DNA of 64,000 bases from Lachnospiraceae bacterium. GTDB lineage: Bacteria > Bacillota > Clostridia > Lachnospirales > Lachnospiraceae. Numbering within the stretch: the stretch's first letter is position 1; each line of letters starts with the position of its first letter. Position numbers and translations under genes: made by a program. Where the stretch lies: NCBI GenBank assembly GCA_017623215.1, contig JAGAPO010000052.1, positions 1 to 64,000 of the forward strand, written 5' to 3'. The notes under the pieces are model-generated. The model made no database searches. It worked only from the letters and a program-made list of their open reading frames with translations, and was not told the origin of the DNA. Below are positions 16,344 to 24,572 of this stretch, piece by piece.

Positions 16344-17537
16344 ATGGCAGTAAATATCACAAGCAGAGCCGATGTGGAGGCTTTAATCCGCACACAGGTA
16401 GTATCTACGATTTTTCAGGATATTCCGAAGCAGTCTGTATTTATGGGAATGGCGAGAAAGCTTCCTAACATGACCAGCAAGCAGACCAGGATCCGCGTAT
16501 TAGACTTTATGCCTACCGCGTATTGGGTAGACGGTGATACCGGCATGAAGCAGACCAGCAAGCAGGCGTGGGATAATGTTTATCTTACGGCTGGTGAGCT
16601 GGCCGTCATCGTACCAATTCCGGAAGCTGTCCTGGATGATGCGGAATTTGACATCATGGGCGAGATTACGCCGCGGGTAAATGAAGCGATTGGAAAGAAG
16701 GTAGACGAGGCGGTCATCTTCGGAATCAACCGTCCCCGCGAGTGGCAGAACGACATTATCACGCTTGCGCGGCAGGCCGGGAATAATGTTGCTCTTGGTT
16801 CCGATCCCGACTACTATGACTTAATGCTCGGGGAGGGCGGCGTCATTTCCAAAATCGAGGAAGACGGTTATATGGCAACCGGAGCAATCGCATCCATGGG
16901 AATGCGGGCGAAGCTGCGCGGAATCCGTTCTAACGATGGCATCCCGATTTTCAAGTCTGATATGCAGGGAGCAACGCAGTACGCGTTAGATGGCGCTCCG
17001 CTGTATTTCCCTCAGAACGGTTCCTTCGTTCCTTCGATTGCGCAGCTGATTGTGGGAGATTTCAAGCAGGCGGTATATGCCATCAGGCAGGACATCACGG
17101 TAAAGATTCTCGACCAGGGAGTCATTCAGGACCCTATTACCAAGGATATTACTTATAACCTTGCGCAGCAGGACATGATTGCGCTGCGTGTTGTATTCCG
17201 CATGGGATGGGCGCTTCCGAATCCGGCTACGAGAATCGATGAGGATCGCCTTGGATGTCCGTTTGCATACCTGGAGCCCGCATCTGCGGTTACTACGCAG
17301 AAAGTTACCTTCACGGTAAAGGATAATTCCGGTTCTCCTGTGCCGATTGCGGATGCCATCGTTGACGTAAACGGTTCCAGACTGAAGACAAACGCTTCCG
17401 GAGTTGCTGAATTCAACCTGAGAGCGGGAACCTATCCGGTCAAGATTAAGAAGAGCGGATACGGAACTATTACGGAAACGGTAACTGTTGTTTCGTCTGC
17501 GGTTGATAAGGCGGTAACGCTGATTCCGAACGCATAA
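16344..17537 (+). CDS. Major capsid protein with C-terminal Ig/carboxypeptidase-regulatory-like domain
   Basis: Residues 1 to about 310 read as an HK97-fold coat protein of the Phage_capsid type (AELAVIVPIPEAVLDDAEFD-like strand region, KVDEAVIFGINRP). From about residue 315 an extra 80-residue beta-sandwich follows: KVTFTVKDNSGSPVPIADA, then NGSRLKTNASGVAEFNLRAG and a repeat-like YPVKIKKSGY. That resembles carboxypeptidase regulatory or PEGA-like domains and would decorate the capsid surface. ATG 16344 has GGAAAGGAGTAATGT upstream. Confidence 0.85.
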   Translation: MAVNITSRADVEALIRTQVVSTIFQDIPKQSVFMGMARKLPNMTSKQTRIRVLDFMPTAYWVDGDTGMKQTSKQAWDNVYLTAGELAVIVPIPEAVLDDAEFDIMGEITPRVNEAIGKKVDEAVIFGINRPREWQNDIITLARQAGNNVALGSDPDYYDLMLGEGGVISKIEEDGYMATGAIASMGMRAKLRGIRSNDGIPIFKSDMQGATQYALDGAPLYFPQNGSFVPSIAQLIVGDFKQAVYAIRQDITVKILDQGVIQDPITKDITYNLAQQDMIALRVVFRMGWALPNPATRIDEDRLGCPFAYLEPASAVTTQKVTFTVKDNSGSPVPIADAIVDVNGSRLKTNASGVAEFNLRAGTYPVKIKKSGYGTITETVTVVSSAVDKAVTLIPNA

Positions 17538-17555
17538 GGAAGGGAGCCGGTACGA

Positions 17556-17930
17556 ATGAGAATCTACGCGGATGATACTTTTTACCAGGAATCATATCTG
17601 GAAGGAAGACAGCCGGTCATTCGAACCGGCTTCTCCTTTTATGTCAGGGAGGCAAGCCGGATACTGGACCAGTATACATTCGGCCGACTGAACGAGCTGG
17701 ATGAAGTACCGGATGATGTAAAACTGTGCTGCTGCGAGCTTGCGGAGCTTGGATACCGGCAGGATGAGCGGGAAAGGCAGACGGAGGGCGGGAAAACTTC
17801 CGAGAAAGTAGGTACCTATTCTGTCACCTATGCATCCGAACAGACCGCAGAACAGGAAACCGCGTCAGGAATTCGCTGCATTCTTGCAAAATGGCTTGGC
17901 AATACCGGTCTGTTATACCAGGGGGTGTAA
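17556..17930 (+). CDS. Head-tail connector protein
   Basis: A 124-aa helical protein directly after the major capsid gene, with the pattern of gp6/gp15-like adaptor proteins: opening strand RIYADDTFYQESYL, helices ILDQYTFGRLNELDEVPDDVK and CCCELAELGYRQDERE, and a C-terminal ASGIRCILAKWLGNTGLLYQ typical of these connectors. It would form the ring below the portal. AAGGAAGGGAGCCGGTACGA is upstream of ATG 17556. Confidence 0.75.
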   Translation: MRIYADDTFYQESYLEGRQPVIRTGFSFYVREASRILDQYTFGRLNELDEVPDDVKLCCCELAELGYRQDERERQTEGGKTSEKVGTYSVTYASEQTAEQETASGIRCILAKWLGNTGLLYQGV

Positions 17931-17932
17931 GG

Positions 17933-18316
17933 ATGTATACAAATTCGGATGTTACCTTGTATCTATACAGGAAAGAGAAGGAAACAGAGTGGTATGAGCG
18001 GCACGCAGTAAACGAAGTGTTTTGGGATGATGTCAGACAGGCCAATTACTCGAAGACCGGGCTTGTGAATACGGATTCGGTCCTTCTTGTGATACCGCTT
18101 TCCGGCATGGGAGGAGAACCGATTCTATTTACACCCGGCAAGGATTTGGCCGTGAAAGGAATCATCGATTTCGAATTTGACCATACGGATGAGAAGACCA
18201 TATCGGAATCTCTTCGCCGGCTGAAGGAACGGTATCATCCGGTAACTGTGATGTCCGTAGATGAGAAACTGTATGGAAGTCCATGTATGCAGCATATCGA
18301 ATTATCGTGTAAGTGA
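17933..18316 (+). CDS. Head completion protein (DUF6751-like)
   Basis: Start at ATG 17933, 2 bases after the previous stop, with GGGGTGTAAGG as RBS; the longer frame from 17891 would overlap the connector by 40 bases. The 127-aa sequence begins MYTNSDVTLYLYRKEKETEW and contains SVLLVIPLSG and PGKDLAVKGIIDFEFD, the pattern of phage head-closure proteins in this slot. Role inferred from order and family resemblance. Confidence 0.7.
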   Translation: MYTNSDVTLYLYRKEKETEWYERHAVNEVFWDDVRQANYSKTGLVNTDSVLLVIPLSGMGGEPILFTPGKDLAVKGIIDFEFDHTDEKTISESLRRLKERYHPVTVMSVDEKLYGSPCMQHIELSCK

Positions 18317-18326
18317 GGTGTGGCGT

Positions 18327-18785
18327 ATGTTTGACGCGGAAGAAAATATCCCTTCTCCCGATGAACTGATTCGAAGATGCGGGCTTCAGCGATACGGTCC
18401 CGTGCAGACAGCGGTAGACAGTGAATGTATCCGCATGATGGAACCCTACACGCCGATGAGGAACGGAGAGCTGATTGCGTCAGTAACGCGGGAAACGGTT
18501 ATCGGAAGCGGAATCATCCGCCAAAACGTACCGTATGCGCATTACCAGTATGAAGGGATAATTTATGTGGATCCGAAAACCGGAGCCGCTGGGTTCCTTG
18601 ATAAAAACGGAATGTGGAAATCAAGAAAGAATGTCACGAAGATTCCTACGGACCGTCCGCTCACTTATTACGGAGGAGGAAAGCGCGGAAAGAAATGGTT
18701 TGACCGTATGAAGGCGGACCATATGGATGATATAAAACAGGTGGCGCTTGCGGAAATCGAGAAAGCAAAGGCAGGAAATTCATGA
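18327..18785 (+). CDS. Minor capsid / head-closure protein
   Basis: Start at ATG 18327 (GTGAGGTGTGGCGT upstream). The 152-aa protein has MEPYTPMRNGELIASVTRE and a small VPYAHYQYEGIIYVD motif seen in phage minor capsid proteins of the A118 type (HK97 gp10-like slot). It has a basic C-terminal half with KRGKKWFDRMKADH. It overlaps the next gene by 4 bases and probably caps the head-to-tail joint. Confidence 0.72.
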   Translation: MFDAEENIPSPDELIRRCGLQRYGPVQTAVDSECIRMMEPYTPMRNGELIASVTRETVIGSGIIRQNVPYAHYQYEGIIYVDPKTGAAGFLDKNGMWKSRKNVTKIPTDRPLTYYGGGKRGKKWFDRMKADHMDDIKQVALAEIEKAKAGNS

Positions 18786-19222
18786 ATATTATTGAAAAAA
18801 CAAAAGAAATTTTGACTGGCTATGAAAAAATATCAGAATTCAGCCATTGTGTTCATGTGGATTATACGGCGCCAAATCCAACGAATTACGGATTATCCTC
18901 CACAGGAGACCGGCTGATAAAAGAAGATATTCTTGGAAATGAGCTTCGACAGCATAATTTTGTGCTGTATGCGGTGAACCAGTCGTTTAATGATTTTGAC
19001 CGTCTTGCGAACAGTACTTTCCTGCTGGATCTGAATTACTGGCTGGAATCGCAGAAAGGTCATGAGGTAACAGTAACGGTAAATGGGGTGGTATATCAGG
19101 CAGTGATTACGAAGCTGTGGTCCGCAAACGGAATGATGTATTCCGTTCCATCCGGGGACATGAATGACGGTGTATCCTATCAGCTGCAGATTTACGCCCA
19201 GTATAAAGTCAGAAAGGTGTGA
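18782..19222 (+). CDS. Tail terminator / minor capsid protein
   Basis: The 146-aa product follows the head-closure gene with a 4-base overlap and precedes the tail tube gene, the position of tail terminator proteins. Recognisable features are NIIEKTKEILTGYEKISEF, the TGDRLIKEDILGNELRQHNF beta strand region and the NDFDRLANSTFLLDLNYWLE helix, shared with the minor capsid 3-type family of A118-like phages. Confidence 0.72.
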   Translation: MNIIEKTKEILTGYEKISEFSHCVHVDYTAPNPTNYGLSSTGDRLIKEDILGNELRQHNFVLYAVNQSFNDFDRLANSTFLLDLNYWLESQKGHEVTVTVNGVVYQAVITKLWSANGMMYSVPSGDMNDGVSYQLQIYAQYKVRKV

Positions 19223-19229
19223 GAGAATA

Positions 19230-19727
19230 GTGAAGTTAGAAAGAAAGGCACTTGCCCACTACTTAAACAGCGAATTTGGAGGGACGGCTTCCGGTGCGTC
19301 CTGGTTTCTTCTCGGTGCGGATATGGAAGAACTGTCTGTGGAACTGAATCCGGACATGGAGCCGTTTAAGAATATCCTCGGGCAGTCAAGAGTCAGAGAT
19401 AACGGATATGAGCCGCAGACAACCGCGGACCCTTACTACGCAAATCCGGAAGACAGCATATACGAACCCATTCGGGATATCGCTATGGAGCGCAAGACCG
19501 GAGACGCATGCAAGACACAGATCCTCGAAGTGATTATCGAGGATACCAAAGCAACTTCTCATCCCGCATATATTGAGGATGTTATCGTAAAGCCTACGTC
19601 GTACGGCGGTGATACGACAGGAATCACCATCCCGTTTGATATCTATTTTTGCGGAAACCGGAAGAAAGGAACGGTAAAGCTCGAAGCCGGAGTTCCTACA
19701 TTCACAGAAGCATCCGCGACAGTGTAA
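19230..19727 (+). CDS. Major tail (tube) protein
   Basis: Best start is GTG 19230, giving MKLERKALAHYLNS, although its ribosome binding site (GGTGTGAGAGAATA) is modest. The 165-aa protein has tail-tube features: WFLLGADMEELSVELNPDME, then KNILGQSRVRDNGYEPQT, then alternating beta strands. It would stack in hexameric rings round the tape measure. A hairpin follows the gene, before the chaperone genes. Confidence 0.8.
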   Translation: MKLERKALAHYLNSEFGGTASGASWFLLGADMEELSVELNPDMEPFKNILGQSRVRDNGYEPQTTADPYYANPEDSIYEPIRDIAMERKTGDACKTQILEVIIEDTKATSHPAYIEDVIVKPTSYGGDTTGITIPFDIYFCGNRKKGTVKLEAGVPTFTEASATV

Positions 19728-19736
19728 ATTTTAACA

Positions 19737-19760
19737 GCGGGCAGGGTAAAACCTGTCCGC
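19737..19760 (+). other. Hairpin after the tail tube gene
   Basis: GCGGGCAGG (19737-19745) and CCTGTCCGC (19752-19760) pair with one mismatch. No T-run follows. In this place it could stabilise the tube-protein mRNA or lower expression of the downstream chaperone genes. Confidence 0.45.
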
Positions 19761-19779
19761 GGAAAAGGAGAAAGCAGCG

Positions 19780-20214
19780 ATGTTTAATATTAATATCGAT
19801 GACGGATATAAAGAGTTTACCATAAATAATGATCCAAACCGGGTAATCCGGTTCAATCCGGCAGATATAGCCATAATCGAACGATTTGATACTGCCGGAC
19901 GTGTCATGAAAGAAGCAGCCGAAGCAGTTTCCGATATTCCTCTGCAGCCGGATGGAAGCACGTCGATACAGGATGCAGCGTACGCAGTAGCGAAAGTCAA
20001 TCAGACTATTCGGGAACAGATTGACTATATCTTTAATTATCCGGTCAGCGATGCAGTATTCGGTAACCAGTCTCCGCTTGCATCGGTGGGAGGAATTCCG
20101 TTGTTTGAACAGTTCTTAACGGCAGCAATCGCTTACGTAAAAACAGAAATACGGTCGGAGCAGAGAGCGAGCGCGGCACGAATCGAGAAGTATACGAACG
20201 GAGTGGTTGGATGA
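19780..20214 (+). CDS. Tail assembly chaperone (gpG-like)
   Basis: A 144-aa helical protein beginning MFNINIDDGYKEFTINNDPN, in the standard slot between the tube protein and the Gp15-like gene. It would wrap the tape measure during tail assembly. The stop codon overlaps the next ATG by 4 bases (GATGATAG). No slippery heptamer is evident before the stop, so the two chaperone genes look like separate coupled genes rather than a frameshift pair. RBS is AAAAGGAGAAAGCAGCG. Confidence 0.72.
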   Translation: MFNINIDDGYKEFTINNDPNRVIRFNPADIAIIERFDTAGRVMKEAAEAVSDIPLQPDGSTSIQDAAYAVAKVNQTIREQIDYIFNYPVSDAVFGNQSPLASVGGIPLFEQFLTAAIAYVKTEIRSEQRASAARIEKYTNGVVG

Positions 20215-20801
20215 TAGGCTCCCTTCCAAAGTCACTGGATGTCTCCGGAGTTTCTTATCCGATTCGAACTGATTTTCGAATTGCGCTGCGGATTCTTCAG
20301 GCATGGAGCGATCCGGATCTGAATGATAGGGAGCGCATTGCGGTTATGATGCTGTGTCTATATGAAACATTGCCTCCAAAGGAGCAATGGGAAGAGGCAG
20401 GAAAACAGGCCGTTTGGTTCATTGATGGAGGACCTATGGTTTTAGAGAACAATCCAAGGCGCTATGGGAGAGTAATGGACTGGGAACAGGATGAGCCGAT
20501 TATCTTTGCCGCGGTAAATAAAGTGGCAGGATATGAGACAAGAGCGCAGAACTATATTCACTGGTGGACGTTTCTCGGGCTGTACAGTGAGATTGGAGAA
20601 AGCGTATATGCTTCCGTTCTTTCTATCCGGATGAAAAAGCGTAAAAACCGCAAGCTTACAAAATACGAAGAAGAATTCTATCGTGAGAATCGGTCGTTGA
20701 TTGATTTGAAACAAAAATTATCGGAAGAGGAACGTAAGGGAATGGATGAGCTCAATGAGCTTCTATGCCAGAAGAGGCCTTTGGACAGGAAGGTAAATTA
20801 A
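20211..20801 (+). CDS. Bacteriophage Gp15-like tail assembly protein
   Basis: The 196-aa protein has the A118 Gp15 family pattern: SLDVSGVSYPIRTDFRIALRI near the start, WFIDGGPMVLENNPRRYGRV, then QDEPIIFAAVNKVAGYE and the WWTFLGLYSEIGESVYASVL block, ending in a basic tail with KRKNRKLTKYEEEFYRENR. It partners the upstream chaperone in building the tail around the tape measure. Confidence 0.82.
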   Translation: MIGSLPKSLDVSGVSYPIRTDFRIALRILQAWSDPDLNDRERIAVMMLCLYETLPPKEQWEEAGKQAVWFIDGGPMVLENNPRRYGRVMDWEQDEPIIFAAVNKVAGYETRAQNYIHWWTFLGLYSEIGESVYASVLSIRMKKRKNRKLTKYEEEFYRENRSLIDLKQKLSEEERKGMDELNELLCQKRPLDRKVN

Positions 20802-20831
20802 TCGGCATAAGGCCGGAAGGAGGTGAGAGAA

Positions 20832-23800
20832 ATGGCAGACGGAAGTTTGGTATTTGACACCAGGATAGATACCAGAGAATTTATCAAGGGAAGCATCACA
20901 TTAAGAAGCCAGGCAGGCAAGATAGTGGATGCTGTAAAGAAAGCCGGAAAAGAGGTTCAGAAAGCGTTAGAGCCGGATACAAACGGTATTCAGTCCGGTG
21001 CGAAGAGAATGCAGGACAGCCTGCAGCAGGTACAGGAACAGGCAAGGCAGACCGGACAGGCAACGGAACAAGAGTTTCACAGGGTGGAAACAAAGGCGAA
21101 AACGAGTGCTCAGGCAGCCGAAACAGCCGGAGAGAAGCTACAGGAAGCATTGAATGTAGACAGCGCATCCGCGTCCGGAGCGGCGCAGGAAGTAAAAGAG
21201 CAGCTGGAATCCGTAGGCACGAAGGCAGATGAGACAAAAGCCAGAATAGAGCAAATTCTGAATGACGGAGAACGTTCTGCTAAGAGTAAGGCAGCTGCGA
21301 TTGCAGCGATTTATAAAAAGCAGGGGCTGAATCAGAGCGATGCATTTAAAAAGGCATGGGAACATATCGAACGGAGCTCGAAACAGTCCAATGAATCTAT
21401 CCGGAAGGATACGGAAAAGACCGCAAAGCAGATGAAAAAGCAGATGAACAGCGCTGCTGATTCGGTGGGAAAGTGCTTTTCCGGTATGTCCGGTCAGATT
21501 TCCCATGTGTTCAAGCGGTTAGGCGGCATGCTGGCAGGGACTCTGGCAGCCGGGAAGCTCGTCAGCCTTGGAAAAGAAGCCATTACGTATGCATCCGATT
21601 TGCAGGAAGTCCAAAATGTAGTTGATACCGCTTTTGGGAATATGGCCGATAAGATGGAGCAGTTTTCCGATACCAGTATTGAAATGTATGGTATTTCGAA
21701 GCTGACCGCGAAAGAGATGGGAAGCACCTATATGGCAATGGCGAAAGGAATCGGCCTTGCCTCAGAAGAAGCATCCGATATGGCGCTGAACACAACGGCA
21801 AGAACAGCGGACATTATGTCGTTCTACAATAAATCGGCATCGGAAGCCCAGACGATGATGAAGAGCATCTATACCGGTGAAACGGAATCGCTGAAAGCTA
21901 TCGGCGTAGTCATGACAGAAGCCAATCTTCAGAACTTCGCATATACGAAAGGGATCCAGAAAAAGATTTCCGCAATGACAGAGCAAGAAAAGGTTATGCT
22001 TCGTTATGAATATGTCATGAATCAGACCGCTCTTGCGGAAGGCGATTTCTCAAAAACATCCGGTTCCTGGGCAAACCAGACGAGGATACTATCCGAGCAA
22101 TTCAAAGAGCTTCTTGGAATCGTAGGAAGCGGATTGATGCAGGTACTGCTTCCCGGCATCAAACTGCTGAACGCCGCGCTTGCAAGGTTGATTCAATTTG
22201 CCGCTGCCGCAGGGGAAACTCTCTCAAAACTGTTCGGTGTGGATGCGGGAACATCAAGTGCCGCCGCAGTTGCAGAGGATGCGGATGCTGCAGCCGGAGC
22301 CCTGGAAGACATGACCGATGCACAAACAGAAGCGGCAAGGGCGACAACCGGGATTGATGAACTGAATATCATTAGCGATGACTCTGATAATGCTTCATCC
22401 GGAAGCGGGAATACCTCGACAGGAAGCGGCATGTCAGGGATTGCAAATGAAATCCGGGAAGAAGAAGCGGCAATCGATAAGGTAAACAGTAAAATCCAGG
22501 CGTTGATTGACAAGGGAAAAGAATTAGCCGGTGTCTTCAGCACTGGATTCTGGGATGGATTCGGAGATGTCAGCGTTCTAAGTTCGGTTCAGCAGTCCAT
22601 CGACAGAATAAAAGGATCCGTATCTGATATATTCTCCAGTGAAGAGACAGCCGTTTCTGTAGATACATTCGTGCAGAAAACGCTTAGCAGCTTAGGAACT
22701 ATATCAGGTTCGGCACTGTCAATCGGAGTGAGTCTTGCAGACAATCTGCTTGGAGGCATCGGTTTATATACAGAACAGAACTCGGGAGGCATCAAGGACC
22801 ATATAGCCGGATTATTTGACCTGTCCGGGCGCGCCTCGGAGATATCTGCCAAGTTCTCCAGTACCGCTTCGGAAATATTCAGTTCATTGCGTTCCGAACC
22901 CGCCAAACAGGTGACAGCGGATATAATCGCATTGTTCTCGGAAGGATTCTTCGGAGTAACTGAATTAACCGGTAAATTTACTCTTGATGTGGCAGATACA
23001 CTGATTTCGCCGTTCGAAGATAACAAAGAAGAAATCCGTAAAACATTGGAAGATACCTACGCGGCAGTAGAACCGATTATAAAAAGTCTGGATGAGCTTG
23101 TTGAGGATTCGTTTACGAATATCCAGGAAACCTATGACGAATCCGTTGCTCCGACTTTTAAATCATTAAAGGAAGGATTCTCTGAAATTGTGGAAGAAAC
23201 TACGGAAGGATATAACGAACATATCCTTCCGGTCATTAATGATTTCGGAGAAAAATTCAAGGAATTCAAGGATGAGCATCTACAGCCTTTGATTGATAAG
23301 TTCTTAGATTTTGCGGCCAAAGTATCGGAAGCGGTTGATGCGATTTGGGGCGTTCTTGAGCCTCTTATCATTTGGTTTATTGAAAAGGTATTTCCGGTGA
23401 TCGCGCAAGGATTATCTGATTCCGGAGATGATTTCTTTGAATTTTGGGGAATGGTTAGTGATGTGGTTGGATTTATCTTTGATGCTCTCGGCGGGTTAGT
23501 GCAATTTATATCCGGTGTATTAACCGGTGACTGGGAAGGAGCATGGGAAGGAATCAAAGAGATCTTTGAAGGAGTATGGAACGGTATCAAGGCAATTTTT
23601 GATTTTATCATGGATAAAATCGTGGACCACATGAAATCGAAGCTTGAGGAGATGGGCTTTGATTGGGATGAAACCTGGGAAACAATCAAAAGCGTAATCA
23701 ATAGTATCCTCGGCGGAATCGAAGGAATGGCAAACGGCGCTGTCCGCGGAATAAATCGTATCATTGACGCCATTAACGGGTTGTCCTTCGACATCCCGGA

Positions 23801-24170
23801 CTGGGTTCCCGGATTTGGTGGTAAGACCTTCGGATTCAATATCAAGACATTGGGTGAAGTCAGCATCCCGCGTCTTGCGCAGGGAGGATTCGTACCGGCG
23901 AACACGCCGAGGCTTGCCATGATTGGCGATAACCGTACCCAGGGAGAGATTGTATCACCGGAGGACAGGCTGCAGGAAATGGCCATGCAGGCCGCCGCGA
24001 TGGCAAGCCAGAATAATCTGACCGGACAGTATCTGCAGATTATGATTGAGCTGCTGCGGCAGATTATCGAACTGATAGAGAATTTTGACCTTGTGGTCAA
24101 TATCGACATCCGGGAGCTCAGGAAGAAGTTGAAGGATCTGGAGCTTCGGACCGGTTACGGGTTTACCTGA
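20832..24170 (+). CDS. Tape measure protein
   Basis: The largest phage ORF (1112 aa from ATG 20832; GAAGGAGGTGAGAGA is its RBS, a GTG at 20823 lies within it). The first 200 residues are a Gln/Ala/Lys-rich coiled coil; residues about 215-430 form the conserved tape-measure core (KLVSLGKEAITYASDLQEVQNVVDTAFG region); several hydrophobic helices are seen around 445-470 and 845-915. Its length sets the tail length, and the C-terminus probably enters the host membrane during DNA delivery. Confidence 0.88.
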   Translation: MADGSLVFDTRIDTREFIKGSITLRSQAGKIVDAVKKAGKEVQKALEPDTNGIQSGAKRMQDSLQQVQEQARQTGQATEQEFHRVETKAKTSAQAAETAGEKLQEALNVDSASASGAAQEVKEQLESVGTKADETKARIEQILNDGERSAKSKAAAIAAIYKKQGLNQSDAFKKAWEHIERSSKQSNESIRKDTEKTAKQMKKQMNSAADSVGKCFSGMSGQISHVFKRLGGMLAGTLAAGKLVSLGKEAITYASDLQEVQNVVDTAFGNMADKMEQFSDTSIEMYGISKLTAKEMGSTYMAMAKGIGLASEEASDMALNTTARTADIMSFYNKSASEAQTMMKSIYTGETESLKAIGVVMTEANLQNFAYTKGIQKKISAMTEQEKVMLRYEYVMNQTALAEGDFSKTSGSWANQTRILSEQFKELLGIVGSGLMQVLLPGIKLLNAALARLIQFAAAAGETLSKLFGVDAGTSSAAAVAEDADAAAGALEDMTDAQTEAARATTGIDELNIISDDSDNASSGSGNTSTGSGMSGIANEIREEEAAIDKVNSKIQALIDKGKELAGVFSTGFWDGFGDVSVLSSVQQSIDRIKGSVSDIFSSEETAVSVDTFVQKTLSSLGTISGSALSIGVSLADNLLGGIGLYTEQNSGGIKDHIAGLFDLSGRASEISAKFSSTASEIFSSLRSEPAKQVTADIIALFSEGFFGVTELTGKFTLDVADTLISPFEDNKEEIRKTLEDTYAAVEPIIKSLDELVEDSFTNIQETYDESVAPTFKSLKEGFSEIVEETTEGYNEHILPVINDFGEKFKEFKDEHLQPLIDKFLDFAAKVSEAVDAIWGVLEPLIIWFIEKVFPVIAQGLSDSGDDFFEFWGMVSDVVGFIFDALGGLVQFISGVLTGDWEGAWEGIKEIFEGVWNGIKAIFDFIMDKIVDHMKSKLEEMGFDWDETWETIKSVINSILGGIEGMANGAVRGINRIIDAINGLSFDIPDWVPGFGGKTFGFNIKTLGEVSIPRLAQGGFVPANTPRLAMIGDNRTQGEIVSPEDRLQEMAMQAAAMASQNNLTGQYLQIMIELLRQIIELIENFDLVVNIDIRELRKKLKDLELRTGYGFT

Positions 24171-24188
24171 TGAAAGGAGGCGGGAATT

Positions 24189-24572
24189 ATGGCAGGGATG
24201 ATATACATCAACGGGAAAGAGTTCCCGGCTCCCGACCGCGGGCTCGGCTTTACTGTTTCTACCAATGTCAGCGACGGACGGAACGCGTTAGGGGAATTCG
24301 TCGGGCAGCGCGTCGGCCGCGACCAGTACAAAATTGACGGGATGCAATGGACGTTCCTTGATGCCGCTACTTGGGCAGCGATTCTGCAGGAATTCTCCCA
24401 GTTCGTTGTCGTTGTGAAATTCCCTGACATGGTGCGGAATGACTGGATTACGCTGCGGATGTATCCGGGAAACCGGACCGCGGTTCCGTGGGAGATTGAC
24501 CCGAATACGATGCTTCCGACCGTATACGCGGACTGTAAGGTCAACATCATCGACTGCGGGGAGGTGGATTGA
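24189..24572 (+). CDS. Short tail / distal tail component (127 aa)
   Basis: ATG 24189 follows AAAGGAGGCGGGAATT. The protein begins MAGMIYINGKEFPAPDRGLG and includes SDGRNALGEFVGQRVGRDQY, a pattern common to short phage tail proteins encoded after the tape measure (DUF6711-like). It probably joins the tube to the baseplate. Stop and next ATG share one base (TGATG). Confidence 0.6.
   Translation: MAGMIYINGKEFPAPDRGLGFTVSTNVSDGRNALGEFVGQRVGRDQYKIDGMQWTFLDAATWAAILQEFSQFVVVVKFPDMVRNDWITLRMYPGNRTAVPWEIDPNTMLPTVYADCKVNIIDCGEVD

Noticed and set aside
20195..20230. Programmed frameshift between the two tail chaperone genes
   Set aside because: No slippery heptamer or downstream stem is seen near the first stop; the genes simply overlap by ATGA-type coupling.
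23132..24109. 325-aa leftward ORF within the tape measure gene
   Set aside because: It is the antisense shadow of the tape measure coding sequence, with no RBS and biased composition expected from the opposite strand.
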